NCBI RefSeq assembly: GCF_009812055.1
Contig: NZ_WQNH01000002.1
Span: forward strand, 124,001-188,000
Origin: Chelativorans xinjiangensis
GTDB lineage: Bacteria; Pseudomonadota; Alphaproteobacteria; Rhizobiales; Rhizobiaceae
Reading direction: 5' to 3'
Length of the DNA stretch: 64,000 nucleotides
Translations under genes and position numbers: made by a program
Notes under the pieces: generated by a model
Databases searched by the model: none
The model's input: only the letters and a program-made list of their open reading frames with translations
What the model was told of the DNA's origin: nothing
Part shown: piece after piece, positions 6,581 to 16,803 of the stretch
Layout: every line of letters starts with the position of its first letter
Numbering within the stretch: position 1 is the first letter of the stretch

Positions 6581-9442
6581 CTACTTCGAAACGAAGCAGC
6601 TCCCGCCGGCCGCCTTGAGTTGCTCGCACAACCGGATCGCCTCGTCCTTCGAGGAGGATGGAATGCGCACCCGGTAGTAGGTGCCTTTGCCCTCGATGTC
6701 TGCCTTGACGATATTAACGCCCTTGCCCTGCAGCAGATTGCCGTGGCGCTGTGCCAGTTCCTGGTATGATTGTTGCGCGCCTTCGACGCTGGCCTGCGAG
6801 GATATCTGCACCGACCAACCGGATTCGGCGGCCGTCTGCGTGGGCTGCGGCTGGGCGGCGGCCACCTGCGTGGGCGTGCTCTGCTGCTGCGCCTGCGCGT
6901 TGGCATTGGCGGAGGGAGGCTGCGCGTTGGCCTGCTGCTGCGCCGGAGCGATATTGCTCGGTCGGGCGGGTGGGATCGGCCCGGAAGGCGGCACCGAAAC
7001 CGCGTTCGCAGCGGCTGCCTCGACGGTGTTGCCGTCGGCGTCGGCCTGCGCGTTCTGTGTTGCGGCGGACGGCTCATCCGTTGTTTCGGTTCGCGTGGCG
7101 GCAAGCGTCTCGGCGTCGTCCGCTGCGGCGGCATTCGCCACGCTGTCGGCATTGTCATCCGCCGTCTCGACCGGCTCCGGTACATCGTTCGGCACCATCG
7201 TGCCGTCCGGCTGCACGACGAACGAGCGGACACGGCGCGGCGTGAGCGTCGCCGTCTCGTTGCCGCCGGTAGCTTCCTCGACGGGATTCTCCAGCCGTTC
7301 CTCCAGCTTTGCCGCCCCGTTGTCACCCGTCTGCGGCTCCGCCGCGGGCAGGTCGACCGGCTCCTCGGTGGTCGAGACGAGCCGCGTCTGCCCTGGCTCG
7401 GCCTCCTCGGTTTCACCGGATACGCGCCTGTAGACCTGGTTATCCTGATTGGGGATGGTCGTGCCGCCCGGATTCTCAGGCCTCACCTTCACCGGCGTGT
7501 CGTCCGCCTTCACCAGGGCCGGCTCGTCGGCGTCACCCCCGCTGAAGGTGAGCGCGAACACCGTCACGCCGCCCAAAATGGCCACGCCGCCGACGATCGC
7601 CGCCGCCATTACCGCACGTGAACCGAAGCGGCGTCCGGCATCGGCCACGGGCGGCTCGGCGCCGGGCACCGGTATCAACTCGTCGGAAGTCGCGCTCCAC
7701 TCCCGGATGCCTTGATCGTGTCCGGAAGCAGGATGGCCGTAAACGTCTCCGCTTGGCTGCTGCGCTGCGTAGGCGGCAATCCCGGCTCCCACACCTGCAC
7801 CAATACCGGCTGACAGATAGTCGTCGATCTCCTGGTCGTCGGGCTCCTGCGGCGCATCGGCCGGGCGGGGCGCGGTTTCCATCCACGCATCGTCAAGCCC
7901 GTCGGCCGCCTCGTTCCCCTCGCCGAAAGCGCCAGCCAGCATCTCCTCGATCTCGTCGAGCTCCGCCTTCACCTCTTCTTTCTGATAGGGGACATCGGGC
8001 ACATCGAGGTTATCGGCCAGGGCGACGGCGCCTTCGGGCACCTCGACCGTATCGACCTCCGGCGGCATAGGATCGGCTGCCGGGGCCTCCGGCTCCGCAT
8101 CGCCTTCACCATCCTGATGCCAATCCTGATCGCCGAGGCCGGCAAAAAGGGCTTCCGGCGACCACTCACCCAGAACATCGCCGCCTTCCGTACCCGCCTG
8201 CGGTTCATCCGCCGGCACGTCCGCGTCGTCTCCAGCCCGCGTGGAAGCAGCCATCCACCCGTCTTCAGGGGCCTGGCTATAGGTCGCTCGGGCCGCATCG
8301 GCGGCAGAGAAGTACTCGGGCTCTTCGGAGGCAGGCTCGTCATCGCCGAACGAAGTGCCGTATTCGGCCTCTTCAGGGACCTGCGGCTCGTCGCCGATGG
8401 CTGCCGCGGCATCGGGCTCATGGTCGTGCAGAGGCTCCTCGTTACCGAACGAGGCACCGTACTCAGCCTCTTCAGGAGCCTGCGGCTCGTCGCTGATGGC
8501 TACTGCGGCATCGGGCTCATGGTCGTACAGAGGCTGGTCATTCCCGAGCGGGGCACCGTATTCAGCCTCTTCAGCAGCCTGCGGCTCGTCGCTGATGGCT
8601 GCCGCGGCATCGGGCTCATGGTCGTACAGAGGCTCGCCATTCCCGAACGGGGCACCGTATTCGGCAGCCTCTTCAGGAGCCTGCGGCTCATCGCCGATGG
8701 CTGCTGCGGCATCGGGTTCATGGCCGTACAGAGGCTCGTCATTCCCGAACGAGGCACCGTACTCAGCCTCTTCAGGGGCCTGCGGCTCGTCGCCGATGGC
8801 TGCTGCGGCATCGGGCTCGTGGCCGTACAGAGGCTCGTCATTCCCGAACGAGGCACCGTATTCAGCCTCTTCGGAGGGCGGCGGCTCGTCGCCGTCGGCT
8901 GCTGCGGCCTCGGCCTCCTGATCATACATGGCGAAGTCGGAATCAAGCGCCGCCAGATCCTCTTCGCGGATCATGAACGGATCGTCTCCGGCGCCTTCCT
9001 GCGTACCGCCTTCCTCCGCAAACCCGGCAGGCTCGGCATCGACATCGTCGGCCGCCTCACTATCCTCGATCGCGGCGGGCTCGCCGGCGGCGAACACGTC
9101 GTCGAATGCGCTGCCGAACGTGTCGTCGAGGGTGGGGTCGGGTTCCGAGGTCTCCTCGGCCATAAGGTCGGGCTCGGGCGCCTGAGCATACTGCCGGAAG
9201 CTGGCCTCCTCCTCATCGAGCGCTGTATCGGCTGCATAGGCCTGATCTGTCTCGTCGGCCAGATCCCCCAGCAACTCGTTCTCTAGTTCGAGGGTAAGAT
9301 TGTCTGCCGGTTCTTCTTGCTCCGGCTCCGACTTTGGAATGGGACGCGTGTCGTGGCCCATGATCCGTGTCAGTTCAGAGAACGGATCGTCTTGCGCCAG
9401 ATCTCTCGGCCCTGTGGCATTCGAATAATTACTGTCAGCCAT
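6581..9442 (-). CDS. SPOR-domain membrane protein with long acidic repeat region
   Basis: SPOR domains bind denuded septal peptidoglycan. The C-terminal 80 residues (SGWSVQISSQ to the final GGSCFVSK) are a clear SPOR fold. One transmembrane helix lies near residues 620-640 (VMAAAIVGGVAILGGVTVFA), so the N-terminal 600 or so residues are cytoplasmic. They are extremely acidic and hold five near-identical 33-residue repeats around residues 180-360 plus a partial sixth. A Pro/Ala/Gln-rich linker separates the helix from SPOR. At 953 residues it is unusually long. I prefer the ATG at 9442 (GGGAAAAGG upstream) to the GTG at 9454. It lies between argS and nagZ. Confidence 0.9.
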   Translation of the reverse strand: MADSNYSNATGPRDLAQDDPFSELTRIMGHDTRPIPKSEPEQEEPADNLTLELENELLGDLADETDQAYAADTALDEEEASFRQYAQAPEPDLMAEETSEPDPTLDDTFGSAFDDVFAAGEPAAIEDSEAADDVDAEPAGFAEEGGTQEGAGDDPFMIREEDLAALDSDFAMYDQEAEAAAADGDEPPPSEEAEYGASFGNDEPLYGHEPDAAAAIGDEPQAPEEAEYGASFGNDEPLYGHEPDAAAAIGDEPQAPEEAAEYGAPFGNGEPLYDHEPDAAAAISDEPQAAEEAEYGAPLGNDQPLYDHEPDAAVAISDEPQAPEEAEYGASFGNEEPLHDHEPDAAAAIGDEPQVPEEAEYGTSFGDDEPASEEPEYFSAADAARATYSQAPEDGWMAASTRAGDDADVPADEPQAGTEGGDVLGEWSPEALFAGLGDQDWHQDGEGDAEPEAPAADPMPPEVDTVEVPEGAVALADNLDVPDVPYQKEEVKAELDEIEEMLAGAFGEGNEAADGLDDAWMETAPRPADAPQEPDDQEIDDYLSAGIGAGVGAGIAAYAAQQPSGDVYGHPASGHDQGIREWSATSDELIPVPGAEPPVADAGRRFGSRAVMAAAIVGGVAILGGVTVFALTFSGGDADEPALVKADDTPVKVRPENPGGTTIPNQDNQVYRRVSGETEEAEPGQTRLVSTTEEPVDLPAAEPQTGDNGAAKLEERLENPVEEATGGNETATLTPRRVRSFVVQPDGTMVPNDVPEPVETADDNADSVANAAAADDAETLAATRTETTDEPSAATQNAQADADGNTVEAAAANAVSVPPSGPIPPARPSNIAPAQQQANAQPPSANANAQAQQQSTPTQVAAAQPQPTQTAAESGWSVQISSQASVEGAQQSYQELAQRHGNLLQGKGVNIVKADIEGKGTYYRVRIPSSSKDEAIRLCEQLKAAGGSCFVSK
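8346..8905. repeat. 99-bp in-frame tandem repeats in the SPOR-protein gene
   Basis: The start of the CCGAACG block recurs at 8346, 8445, 8544, 8643, 8745 and 8844: periods of 99, 99, 99, 102 and 99 bases. The one 102-base unit adds a single alanine, so the frame is kept. Each unit encodes a 33-residue acidic module of the form EEAEYGASFGNDEPLY followed by HEPDAAAAIGDEPQAP. Confidence 0.95.
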
Positions 9443-9541
9443 GCCTTTTCCCACACTCGGTCGGACGCGGGCAACGTCGCACTATACTTGGTTGGCCCTA
9501 CCAGTGCATTGTGGGCAAATGGTGACAGCTTCTGTCTACGA

Positions 9542-11299
9542 TCAGCGCATCTCCGCCGGCGCCTCCGCGCCCACGAGCGCCAGTCCCGACGTCACGACGT
9601 CGCAGACAGCCTGCACCAAGCCCAGCCTGGCGTGGGTCAACTCTGGATGGTTAACCTTAACAAAACGTAAGTCGTCTGTCTCCGTGCCGCGATTCCACTG
9701 TGCATGGAACTGACTGGCGAGGTCGTAGAGGTAGAATGCGATGCGGTGCGGCTCCAGCGCCTGGGCCGCGCTTTCGATGAGTCGCGGGTACTCCGCCAGC
9801 TTGCGGATGAGCGCGACTTCGCCCTCGTCCTTGAGCAGATGCAGCGCCGCGCGCATGGCGGCGCGGTCGAAATTCTCAACGCCGAGCTGCTCGCGCGCCT
9901 GGCGAAAGACCGAGTGGCAGCGCGCCGAGGCGTACTGCACGTAGAAAACCGGATTGTCCTTGGACTGCTCGGTCACCTTGGCGAAGTCGAAGTCGAGCGG
10001 CGCGTCGGACTTGCGGTAGAGCATCATGAAGCGCACGGGGTCGCGCCCCACCTCGTCGATCACATCGCGCAGGGTGACGAACTCCCCTGCCCGCTTGGAC
10101 ATGCGCACCGGCTCACCGCCGCGATAGAGCTTGACGAGCTGGCACAAAAGCACCGTCAGATGCAGCTTGCCGTCGGAAATGGCGCGGGCGAGCGCCTCCA
10201 GCCGCTTGACATAGCCGCCGTGGTCGGCGCCCAGCACATAGATCAGGTGCTCGAAGCCACGCGCGTATTTGTCCTTCATGTAGGCCACGTCGGCAGCGAA
10301 ATAGGTGAAGCTGCCATCGGACTTGATCAGCGGCCGGTCGATGTCGTCGCCCACCTCCGTCGACCGGAACAGCGTCTGCTCCCGGTCCTCCCAGTCTTCC
10401 GGCAACTGCCCCTTGGGCGGCGGCAGCTTGCCCTTGTAGACATGACCTTTCATGGTCAGGTCGTTGACGGCAGAGCGGATCACCCCGCCATTGCCGGCAT
10501 GAAGGGAGCGCTCGGAGAAGAAGACGTCATGATGCACGTTGAGGGCGGCGAGATCCTCGCGGATCATCGCCATCATGGCGTCGATGGCGCGGTCCTTGAC
10601 GATTTCGAGCGCCTCCGGCTCCGGCATCCACTGCAGCCTCGTGCCGAATTCGTCGGCCAGCGCCTTGCCGACCGGCTTGAGATAATCGCCCGGATAAAGC
10701 CCCTCGGGGATGGCGTCGATCTCTTCACCCAGCGCCTCGCGGTAGCGCAGCATCACCGACCGCCCCAGCACATCGATCTGCACACCGGCGTCGTTGATGT
10801 AGTATTCCTTGACGACGTCGTAGCCCGCGAACGCCAGAAGGTTCGCCAGCGCGTCGCCCACCACGGCGCCGCGACAGTGGCCGACATGCATCGGGCCGGT
10901 CGGGTTGGCCGAGACATATTCGACGTTCACCTTGTGCCCCGTGCCGACCGTCGAGCGGCCGTAGTCGGTACCAAGATCGAGCATCTCGCCGAGCCGGGCC
11001 TGCCAGAACGCGTCGCCGAGGCGCAGATTGACGAAGCCGGGGCCGGCCACGCTCGCTTCCGCCACGTCCGGGTCTTCGGCCAGCGCCGCGGCCAGCCGCT
11101 CGCCCAGCGCGCGCGGGTTTTCGCCCACCGCCTTCGACAGCACCATCGCTGCATTGGTGGCCAGATCGCCGTGGCTGGCGTCGCGCGGCGGCTCCACCGC
11201 CACGCGGGAGAGATCGAGCGCCCCGCCCTCCTTCGGCTCAAGCCCCAGCGCGTTGACGGCCTTGACGACCCGATCGGAAAAATCGGCAAAGATGTTCAT
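9542..11299 (-). CDS. argS: Arginyl-tRNA synthetase
   Basis: This class I synthetase charges tRNA-Arg with arginine. The 585-residue product has an N-terminal Add-1-like domain, the HIGH-equivalent HVGH in [17 protein letters not shown], the KMSKS-like RMSKRAGEF and a C-terminal anticodon-binding helical domain. I chose ATG 11299 ([12 protein letters not shown]) because upstream codons look non-conserved and Arg/Ser-rich. The SPOR gene follows about 100 bases downstream and dgt precedes it, the usual rhizobial order. Confidence 0.97.
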   Translation of the reverse strand: MNIFADFSDRVVKAVNALGLEPKEGGALDLSRVAVEPPRDASHGDLATNAAMVLSKAVGENPRALGERLAAALAEDPDVAEASVAGPGFVNLRLGDAFWQARLGEMLDLGTDYGRSTVGTGHKVNVEYVSANPTGPMHVGHCRGAVVGDALANLLAFAGYDVVKEYYINDAGVQIDVLGRSVMLRYREALGEEIDAIPEGLYPGDYLKPVGKALADEFGTRLQWMPEPEALEIVKDRAIDAMMAMIREDLAALNVHHDVFFSERSLHAGNGGVIRSAVNDLTMKGHVYKGKLPPPKGQLPEDWEDREQTLFRSTEVGDDIDRPLIKSDGSFTYFAADVAYMKDKYARGFEHLIYVLGADHGGYVKRLEALARAISDGKLHLTVLLCQLVKLYRGGEPVRMSKRAGEFVTLRDVIDEVGRDPVRFMMLYRKSDAPLDFDFAKVTEQSKDNPVFYVQYASARCHSVFRQAREQLGVENFDRAAMRAALHLLKDEGEVALIRKLAEYPRLIESAAQALEPHRIAFYLYDLASQFHAQWNRGTETDDLRFVKVNHPELTHARLGLVQAVCDVVTSGLALVGAEAPAEMR

Positions 11300-11359
11300 G
11301 GACGATGTCCCGGATTGAGAACCGCGCGGCAGCACGCGCCGCCGCAAGTGGCCTGCGCC

Positions 11360-12616
11360 CTATCGCAAATCAGGTGTGCGGTCAAACAGGCGCTCGTGCT
11401 CCTTGAGTGCATAGGTGTCGGTCATTCCTGCCAAAAAGTCCGCTACATCGCGCGCCTTGACGCGCTCCTCGGCCCGGTCGAGCCCCTCGCGCCAGCCTTC
11501 CGGCATCTCGCGCGGATTGGCGAAATAGGCGTCGAACAGATCGCGCACGACGCGGTCGGCGCGGCTGCGCACCTCAAGCACGTCCGGGTGGCGGTAGAGG
11601 TTTGCGTAGAGGAAGGACTTCAGCGCCTTCTCCTCGACCGCCATGGCCGGTGAGAAGGTGACCAATGTCCGCCCGGCGTCACGCACGTCCTCGACTGAGC
11701 GCGGCTGCAAGGCCTCGAGGTTCTCGCGCGCCGTGTCGATGACATCCTCGACCATGGCCGTGATCTGCCGGCGCATCAACTCGTGCCCGGTGCGCACCGG
11801 GTCGAGGCCGGGATAACGCTCCCCGACCGCGCGCAGGATCCGCCCCGGCAGGTCCACCCCGCGCAGCATGTCGAGCGTCAGGAGGCCGGCGCGCAGGCCG
11901 TCATCGATGTCGTGTGCGTTGTAGGCTATGTCGTCGGCGATCGCTGCGCATTGCGCCTCCACGCTGGCGAAGCGGGAAAGTTCGAGATCCTGCAGTTCCG
12001 AATAGTCGCGGATGGCTTGCGGCACGGGGCCGTTGAGGCCGTTGCCTTGCCTGTCGGTCAGCGGCCCATTGTGCTTGACGAGCCCCTCCAGCGTCTCCCA
12101 CGCCAGATTGAGACCGTCGAACTCCGCGTAGCGGCGCTCCAGCCTGGTGACGACGCGCAGCGACTGGGCGTTATGGTCGAAGCCGCCCCATGGCGCCATC
12201 TTGTCGTTCAGCGCCTCCTCGCCCGTATGCCCGAAGGGCGTGTGGCCGAAATCGTGCACCAGCGCCACCGCCTCGGCCAGGTCCTCGTCACAGCAAAGGG
12301 CGCGGGCGAGTCCCCTGGCGATCTGCGCCACCTCGATGGAGTGGGTAAGCCGCGTGCGATAGTGATCGCCCTCATGCGCGATGAAGACCTGCGTCTTGTG
12401 CTTGAGCCTGCGAAAGGCCGTGGAATGGATGATGCGGTCGCGGTCGCGCTGGAAGGGCGTGCGCGTCGGGCTTTCGGGCTCCTCGCAAAGGCGCCCGCGC
12501 GAGAGCGCCGGATCACAGGCATAGGCCGCGCGCGGCCGGTAGCCGAAGCCGATGCCATGAAGATGTGCCGGGCTTGCCATATCCGCCGCTTGTTGACTCG
12601 CCGCCTCGCCGTTCAT
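11360..12616 (-). CDS. dgt: Deoxyguanosinetriphosphate triphosphohydrolase-like protein
   Basis: This HD-superfamily enzyme is predicted to hydrolyse dNTPs to nucleoside and triphosphate. Metal-binding motifs are visible: H in TRLTHSIEV and [10 protein letters not shown], followed by the [16 protein letters not shown] aspartate motif. Length (418) fits the shorter dGTPase-like class rather than E. coli Dgt. The start is ATG 12616; ATG 12580 (MASPAHLHG) is an alternative. It is divergent from erpA with only 35 bases between start codons, so promoters overlap. Confidence 0.92.
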   Translation of the reverse strand: MNGEAASQQAADMASPAHLHGIGFGYRPRAAYACDPALSRGRLCEEPESPTRTPFQRDRDRIIHSTAFRRLKHKTQVFIAHEGDHYRTRLTHSIEVAQIARGLARALCCDEDLAEAVALVHDFGHTPFGHTGEEALNDKMAPWGGFDHNAQSLRVVTRLERRYAEFDGLNLAWETLEGLVKHNGPLTDRQGNGLNGPVPQAIRDYSELQDLELSRFASVEAQCAAIADDIAYNAHDIDDGLRAGLLTLDMLRGVDLPGRILRAVGERYPGLDPVRTGHELMRRQITAMVEDVIDTARENLEALQPRSVEDVRDAGRTLVTFSPAMAVEEKALKSFLYANLYRHPDVLEVRSRADRVVRDLFDAYFANPREMPEGWREGLDRAEERVKARDVADFLAGMTDTYALKEHERLFDRTPDLR

Positions 12617-12651
12617 ACCTATTCGACATAAGCGAATGCAAGGTGATCTCC

Positions 12652-13002
12652 ATGGGCATTGACGCCAAAATCGACATGAAGGGCGTGGAACTGACTGAAG
12701 CCGCGGCCAAGCGCATCGCCAAGATCCTCGGCGAAGAGCCCGGCAAGATCGCGTTGCGCGTGTCCGTGGAGGGCGGCGGCTGCTCGGGATTCTCCTACAA
12801 ATTCGACCTTGCCGACAGCCGCAACGACGACGACGTCGCCATCGAGAAGGACGGCGCTTTGGTGCTGATCGACGACCTGTCGCTCGTCTATATGGGCGGT
12901 TCGGTCATCGATTTCGTCGACGACCTCATCGGCCAGTCCTTCCAGATCAAGAACCCCAACGCCGTCGCTTCCTGCGGCTGTGGCACCAGCTTCTCCATCT
13001 AA
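12652..13002 (+). CDS. erpA: Iron-sulfur cluster insertion protein ErpA/IscA type
   Basis: This 116-residue A-type carrier delivers Fe-S clusters to target enzymes. The three ligand cysteines are present: one in [11 protein letters not shown] and two in the C-terminal [10 protein letters not shown]. The start ATG 12652 has AAGGTGA six bases upstream; the longer open frame into the dgt gene was rejected. It is the first plus-strand gene, followed 58 bases later by xth. Confidence 0.93.
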   Translation: MGIDAKIDMKGVELTEAAAKRIAKILGEEPGKIALRVSVEGGGCSGFSYKFDLADSRNDDDVAIEKDGALVLIDDLSLVYMGGSVIDFVDDLIGQSFQIKNPNAVASCGCGTSFSI

Positions 13003-13060
13003 GCGCGCATCTCGCGGCAAATGGTTTGACCGTTGCCGCGATTCCTCTACTGTGCGCGCC

Positions 13061-13840
13061 ATGAAGATCGCCACCTGGAACATAAACGGCGTCAAGGCGC
13101 GCATAGACAATCTTCTGCACTGGCTGCAGGAGGCGGGCCCCGACATTGTCTGCCTGCAGGAGATCAAGTCGGTCGACGAACAGTTTCCGCGCGAGCCGAT
13201 AGAAGCGCTCGGCTACCACGTGGAAACCAGTGGCCAGAAGGGCTTCAACGGCGTCGCTATCCTGTCGAAGCTACGCTTCGACGAGGTCAACCGCGGTCTT
13301 CCGGGCAACGAGGCCGATGAACAGGCGCGCTTCATCGAAGGGGTCTTCTCCACGGAGACGGGCGCCCTCAGGGTCGCCTCGCTCTATCTGCCCAACGGCA
13401 ACCCGGTCGCCAGCGAGAAGTTCGCCTATAAGCTCGGCTGGATGGAGCGGCTCGAAGGCTGGACAAGGGCGCGGCTGGCGCTGGAGGAGCCTTTGGTGCT
13501 TGCGGGCGACTACAACGTCATCCCTGAACCCGCCGACGCCAAGAACGCCGACGCATGGCTCGGCGATGCGCTCTACCAGCCGGAAAGCCGGCAGGCCTTT
13601 CGCAGGCTCGCCAATCTCGGCATGACCGACGCCCTGCGCGCCGTCAGCGACGAGCCGGGCGTCTACACCTTCTGGGACTACCAGGCCGGCGCCTGGCAGA
13701 AGAACAACGGCATCCGCATCGACCACCTGATGCTGTCACCGGAGGCCGCGGACCGGCTGTCTTCGACCTCCGTGCAGAAGCACACCCGTGCCTGGGAAAA
13801 GCCGTCGGACCACGTGCCGGTGGTGGTGGAGCTGATTTAG
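13061..13840 (+). CDS. xth: Exodeoxyribonuclease III / AP endonuclease
   Basis: This Mg-dependent enzyme cuts abasic sites and has 3'-5' exonuclease activity in base-excision repair. Family motifs are MKIATWNINGVKAR at the start, CLQEIKSVD (metal-binding Glu), SLYLPNGN, GDYNVIPEP and the C-terminal DHVPVV histidine. The product has 259 residues, a normal length. The start is ATG 13061. Its stop TAG is also the first triplet of a palindromic repeat. Confidence 0.95.
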   Translation: MKIATWNINGVKARIDNLLHWLQEAGPDIVCLQEIKSVDEQFPREPIEALGYHVETSGQKGFNGVAILSKLRFDEVNRGLPGNEADEQARFIEGVFSTETGALRVASLYLPNGNPVASEKFAYKLGWMERLEGWTRARLALEEPLVLAGDYNVIPEPADAKNADAWLGDALYQPESRQAFRRLANLGMTDALRAVSDEPGVYTFWDYQAGAWQKNNGIRIDHLMLSPEAADRLSSTSVQKHTRAWEKPSDHVPVVVELI

Positions 13841-13942
13841 ATCCTTTCATCATTTCACAGAAACGATGAAAGGATCTAACCTTTTGATTTCACGCAATTC
13901 CGGACGGAAAACCGGTTTCCACTTTTCCTGGAATTGCTCTAA
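13838..13942. repeat. Composite rhizobial repeat, second copy
   Basis: The 14-base arms TAGATCCTTTCATC (13838-13851) and GATGAAAGGATCTA (13865-13878) form a perfect hairpin, followed by the same core as at 5376-5424 (13894-13942: GCAATTCCGGACGG to TGGAATTGCTCTA). The hairpin arms differ from the first copy, but the core is nearly the same. It probably also acts as the xth 3' end. Confidence 0.8.
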
Positions 13943-13966
13943 GACATAGGCGCGTGCCTTCACCAT

Positions 13967-14077
13967 CGTGGTTCGACAAGCTCACCATGAGGGCGAAGGC
14001 AGACCACCGTCGTGCAAGCCTCGAGGTTGAAGGTTGGGCGCGCACGGAAGCCCTCATGGTGAGCTTGTCGAACCACG
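13967..14077. repeat. Inverted repeat with perfect 27-bp arms
   Basis: Arms at 13967-13993 and 14051-14077 are exact reverse complements (CGTGGTTCGACAAGCTCACC... and its complement), separated by 57 bases. It lies between the convergent xth and exoR ends, where it may be a bidirectional 3' structure. The GTTCGACAAGCTCACC motif is a familiar alphaproteobacterial intergenic repeat. Confidence 0.85.
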
Positions 14078-14093
14078 AGGGCGGGCCTCAGCC

Positions 14094-14894
14094 CTATTCC
14101 ATCCCGTTCGACAGATAATCCTCGGCCAGCGCGATCGCCGTGCGGCGGTCGGACTCGGCGGCCACGGCAAATGCCTCCTCCTGCATGGCGCGGATCCAGG
14201 GAACGTCGGCAGGTGCCGCCCGCTCCAGCGCCGCGGTCATCAGTGCCAACCCGCGCACCACCTTGCCACTATGGAACAGGAGATTGCCAAGGGTCGCCTG
14301 GGCGCCGGCATGGCCCTTCTCGGCGGAGAGCTGCAGCCAGCGTGCGGCCTGTTGAACGTTTTGCGTCCCGCCCTCGCCGGTCAGGAACATGTGGCCGAGC
14401 TCGTATTGCGCCGATGCGTTGCGGTATGCAGCGGCCGCACGCATGAAATATTGCTGCGCGGCGGCCGGATTGGCCTCGACCGGCGAGCCGGGAATGCCTG
14501 TCTTCAGGTATCGGCCGACGGCCACCAGCGCATCCGACACATAGCTTTCGTCACGGCTGCCGGGCCGCACATCCTGCTGGGCGACCTCGGAGAAGAACTT
14601 GAAGGCCTCATAGTCGTTGCGGGCAACGCCGTCGCCTTCGGCATACATGCGGGCAAGCTTCCAGCTCGCGCCGACCTGGCCGTTCTCGGCGGCGTAGCGG
14701 TAGGCCTCCACCGCTTCTTCCTTCTTGCCGCTCTTGTAGGCGGAGAAACCGAAGCGGAAGACGGCCCAGGGGCTGCGCTCGCGCGGCTGTTGTACCACCA
14801 CGTTCTCATCGAGCGCGAGCGCAGGGCCGATGGGGCCCATCAGCACCAGTGCGGCGGCGGTAAAGCCGCCCGTGATTTGCTTAGATATCCGCAT
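14094..14894 (-). CDS. exoR: ExoR, periplasmic exopolysaccharide regulator (Sel1 repeats)
   Basis: ExoR of rhizobia is a secreted periplasmic protein that binds and inhibits the ExoS sensor of the ExoS/ChvI two-component system, controlling succinoglycan, motility and symbiosis or virulence genes. The 266-residue product has a Sec signal peptide (about 1-28, ending GPALALD), the [21 protein letters not shown] start of the repeat domain and Sel1 repeats ([43 protein letters not shown]). The start overlaps the 3' end of ilvD by 14 bases, suggesting co-transcription. Confidence 0.9.
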   Translation of the reverse strand: MRISKQITGGFTAAALVLMGPIGPALALDENVVVQQPRERSPWAVFRFGFSAYKSGKKEEAVEAYRYAAENGQVGASWKLARMYAEGDGVARNDYEAFKFFSEVAQQDVRPGSRDESYVSDALVAVGRYLKTGIPGSPVEANPAAAQQYFMRAAAAYRNASAQYELGHMFLTGEGGTQNVQQAARWLQLSAEKGHAGAQATLGNLLFHSGKVVRGLALMTAALERAAPADVPWIRAMQEEAFAVAAESDRRTAIALAEDYLSNGME

Positions 14895-16605
14895 AGCAGT
14901 GGGTTTCTTTCTCCCCGCCGGGATGGGTCACGGCGCCGTAGCGAGCCGAACCGACCGTCTGCGCGTATTTCCAGATCGCGCCGGACTGGTAATCCGTTTC
15001 GCGGGGCGTCCAGCCCTTCAGGCGCTCGGCAAGCTCTTCCTCGCTGAGTGCCACATCGATCGTGCCTTCCACCGCATCGATGGTGATGACGTCGCCGTCA
15101 CGCAGAAGGCCGATGGGCCCGCCGGTGGCAGCCTCCGGCCCCACATGGCCGATGCAGAAGCCGCGCGTGGCGCCGGAGAAGCGCCCGTCGGTGATCAGCG
15201 CCACCTTGTCGCCCATGCCCTGGCCGTAGAGGGCGGCGGTGGTGGCCAGCATCTCGCGCATGCCGGGGCCGCCCTTGGGGCCCTCGTAGCGAATCACCAG
15301 CACTTCGCCTTCCTCGTAGCGGCGCTCGTTGACGGCGGCGAAGCACTCCTCTTCCGAATCGAAGCAGCGCGCCGGGCCGGAGAACCTCAAGTTCTTCATG
15401 CCGGCGACCTTCACGATGGCTCCCTCGGGCGCCAGATTGCCTTTCAGGCCGACGACGCCGCCGGTGGGGCTGATGGGCTTGTTGGCCGGGTACACCACGT
15501 CCTGCGCGTCATTCCACTGAACGCGCTCCATGTTCTCGGCCACCGTGCGGCCGGTCACCGTCATGCAGTCGCCGTGCAGGTAGCCGTTATCCAGCAGCGT
15601 CTTCATCAGAAGCGGGATGCCGCCAGCCTCGAACATGTCCTTGGCGACATATTTGCCGCCCGGCTTCAGGTCGGCGATGTAAGGGGTCTTCTTGAAGATC
15701 TCCGCCACATCGAAGAGATCGAACTTGATGCCCGCCTCATGGGCGATGGCCGGCAGGTGCAGCGCCCCGTTGGTCGAGCCGCCCGAGGCGGCGACCACGG
15801 CCGCCGCGTTCTCGAGCGCCTTGCGGGTGACGATGTCGCGCGGGCGGATCTGCTTGGCGATCAGCTCCATCACCTTCTCGCCCGAGGCGTAGTTGAAGCG
15901 GTCGCGCATCTCGTAGGGCGCCGGCGCGCCGCAGGAGTAGGGCAGCGCCAGGCCGATGGCTTCGGCCACGGTCGCCATGGTGTTGGCGGTGAACTGCGCC
16001 CCGCAGGAGCCGGCCGACGGACAGGCCGCCTGCTCGATCTCAAACAGGTCATCGTCGGACATGGTCCCGACCGAATGCTGGCCCACGGCCTCGAAGACGT
16101 CCTGGACGGTGATCTGGCGCCCGCGAAAGGTGCCGGGCAGGATGGAACCGCCGTAGATGAAGACCGACGGCACGTTGAGCCGCACCATGGCCATCATCAT
16201 GCCCGGCAGCGACTTGTCGCAGCCGGCGAGCCCCACCAGGGCATCGTAGCAGTGGCCGCGCATGGTCAGCTCGACGGAATCGGCGATGACGTCGCGCGAT
16301 ACCAGCGAGGCCTTCATGCCCTGATGGCCCATGGCGATGCCGTCGGTGACGGTGATGGTGGTGAACTCGCGCGGCGTGCCGCTGGCGGCGGCCACGCCCT
16401 TCTTGACCACCTGAGCCTGGCGCATCAGCGAAATGTTGCACGGAGCGGCTTCGTTCCAGCAGGTGGCGACGCCTACCAGCGGCTGTGCGATCTCCTCCGG
16501 CGAAAGACCCATGGCGTAGAGGTAGGACCGATGCGGCGCACGCGCCGGGCCGACGGTCACGTGGCGGCTGGGAAGTTTTGCCTTTGAAATCGCTCGAGCA
16601 TCCAT
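14881..16605 (-). CDS. ilvD: Dihydroxy-acid dehydratase
   Basis: This Fe-S enzyme of valine, isoleucine and leucine synthesis dehydrates 2,3-dihydroxy acids to 2-keto acids. Cluster cysteines appear in [20 protein letters not shown] and [12 protein letters not shown]; the substrate and metal motifs [18 protein letters not shown] and PTGGVVGL are intact. At 574 residues it belongs to the shorter IlvD form. The start ATG 16605 has AAGGTGA five bases upstream. exoR overlaps its 3' end. Confidence 0.95.
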   Translation of the reverse strand: MDARAISKAKLPSRHVTVGPARAPHRSYLYAMGLSPEEIAQPLVGVATCWNEAAPCNISLMRQAQVVKKGVAAASGTPREFTTITVTDGIAMGHQGMKASLVSRDVIADSVELTMRGHCYDALVGLAGCDKSLPGMMMAMVRLNVPSVFIYGGSILPGTFRGRQITVQDVFEAVGQHSVGTMSDDDLFEIEQAACPSAGSCGAQFTANTMATVAEAIGLALPYSCGAPAPYEMRDRFNYASGEKVMELIAKQIRPRDIVTRKALENAAAVVAASGGSTNGALHLPAIAHEAGIKFDLFDVAEIFKKTPYIADLKPGGKYVAKDMFEAGGIPLLMKTLLDNGYLHGDCMTVTGRTVAENMERVQWNDAQDVVYPANKPISPTGGVVGLKGNLAPEGAIVKVAGMKNLRFSGPARCFDSEEECFAAVNERRYEEGEVLVIRYEGPKGGPGMREMLATTAALYGQGMGDKVALITDGRFSGATRGFCIGHVGPEAATGGPIGLLRDGDVITIDAVEGTIDVALSEEELAERLKGWTPRETDYQSGAIWKYAQTVGSARYGAVTHPGGEKETHCYADI

Positions 16606-16757
16606 AATTCACCTTTGCCGCGGCTTTGCGGCTTCTCCTGACACGCGTTTTCGTAGCGGCGCGGTCCGAGAGATGTTTTCGGTGCGCCCGGTTTATGGCG
16701 GGAAATTGACGTATCGTCCCCGCACAGTTCTAGCGCATAGCATCTTGAGAAAGTGTT

Positions 16758-16789
16758 GCCGATCCGCAACATTTTGATAGCGGATCGGC
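16758..16789 (-). terminator. Probable terminator after terC
   Basis: A perfect 10-base stem (GCCGATCCGC / GCGGATCGGC) with a 12-base loop lies 14 bases beyond the terC stop. On the minus strand it is followed by AACACTTTCTC, only moderately T-rich. Confidence 0.6.
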
Positions 16790-16803
16790 AGATAGGACGC
16801 GGG

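Noticed and set aside
8346-8905. CRISPR-like regular repeats
   Set aside because: The 99-base periodicity is in-frame protein repetition with no spacers.
9704-11653. 649-codon plus-strand open frame over argS and dgt
   Set aside because: It lies opposite argS, is rich in His/Arg/Val with no domain, and arises from GC-rich third positions.
14830-16587. 585-codon plus-strand frame over ilvD
   Set aside because: Antisense shadow of a fully conserved dehydratase gene.
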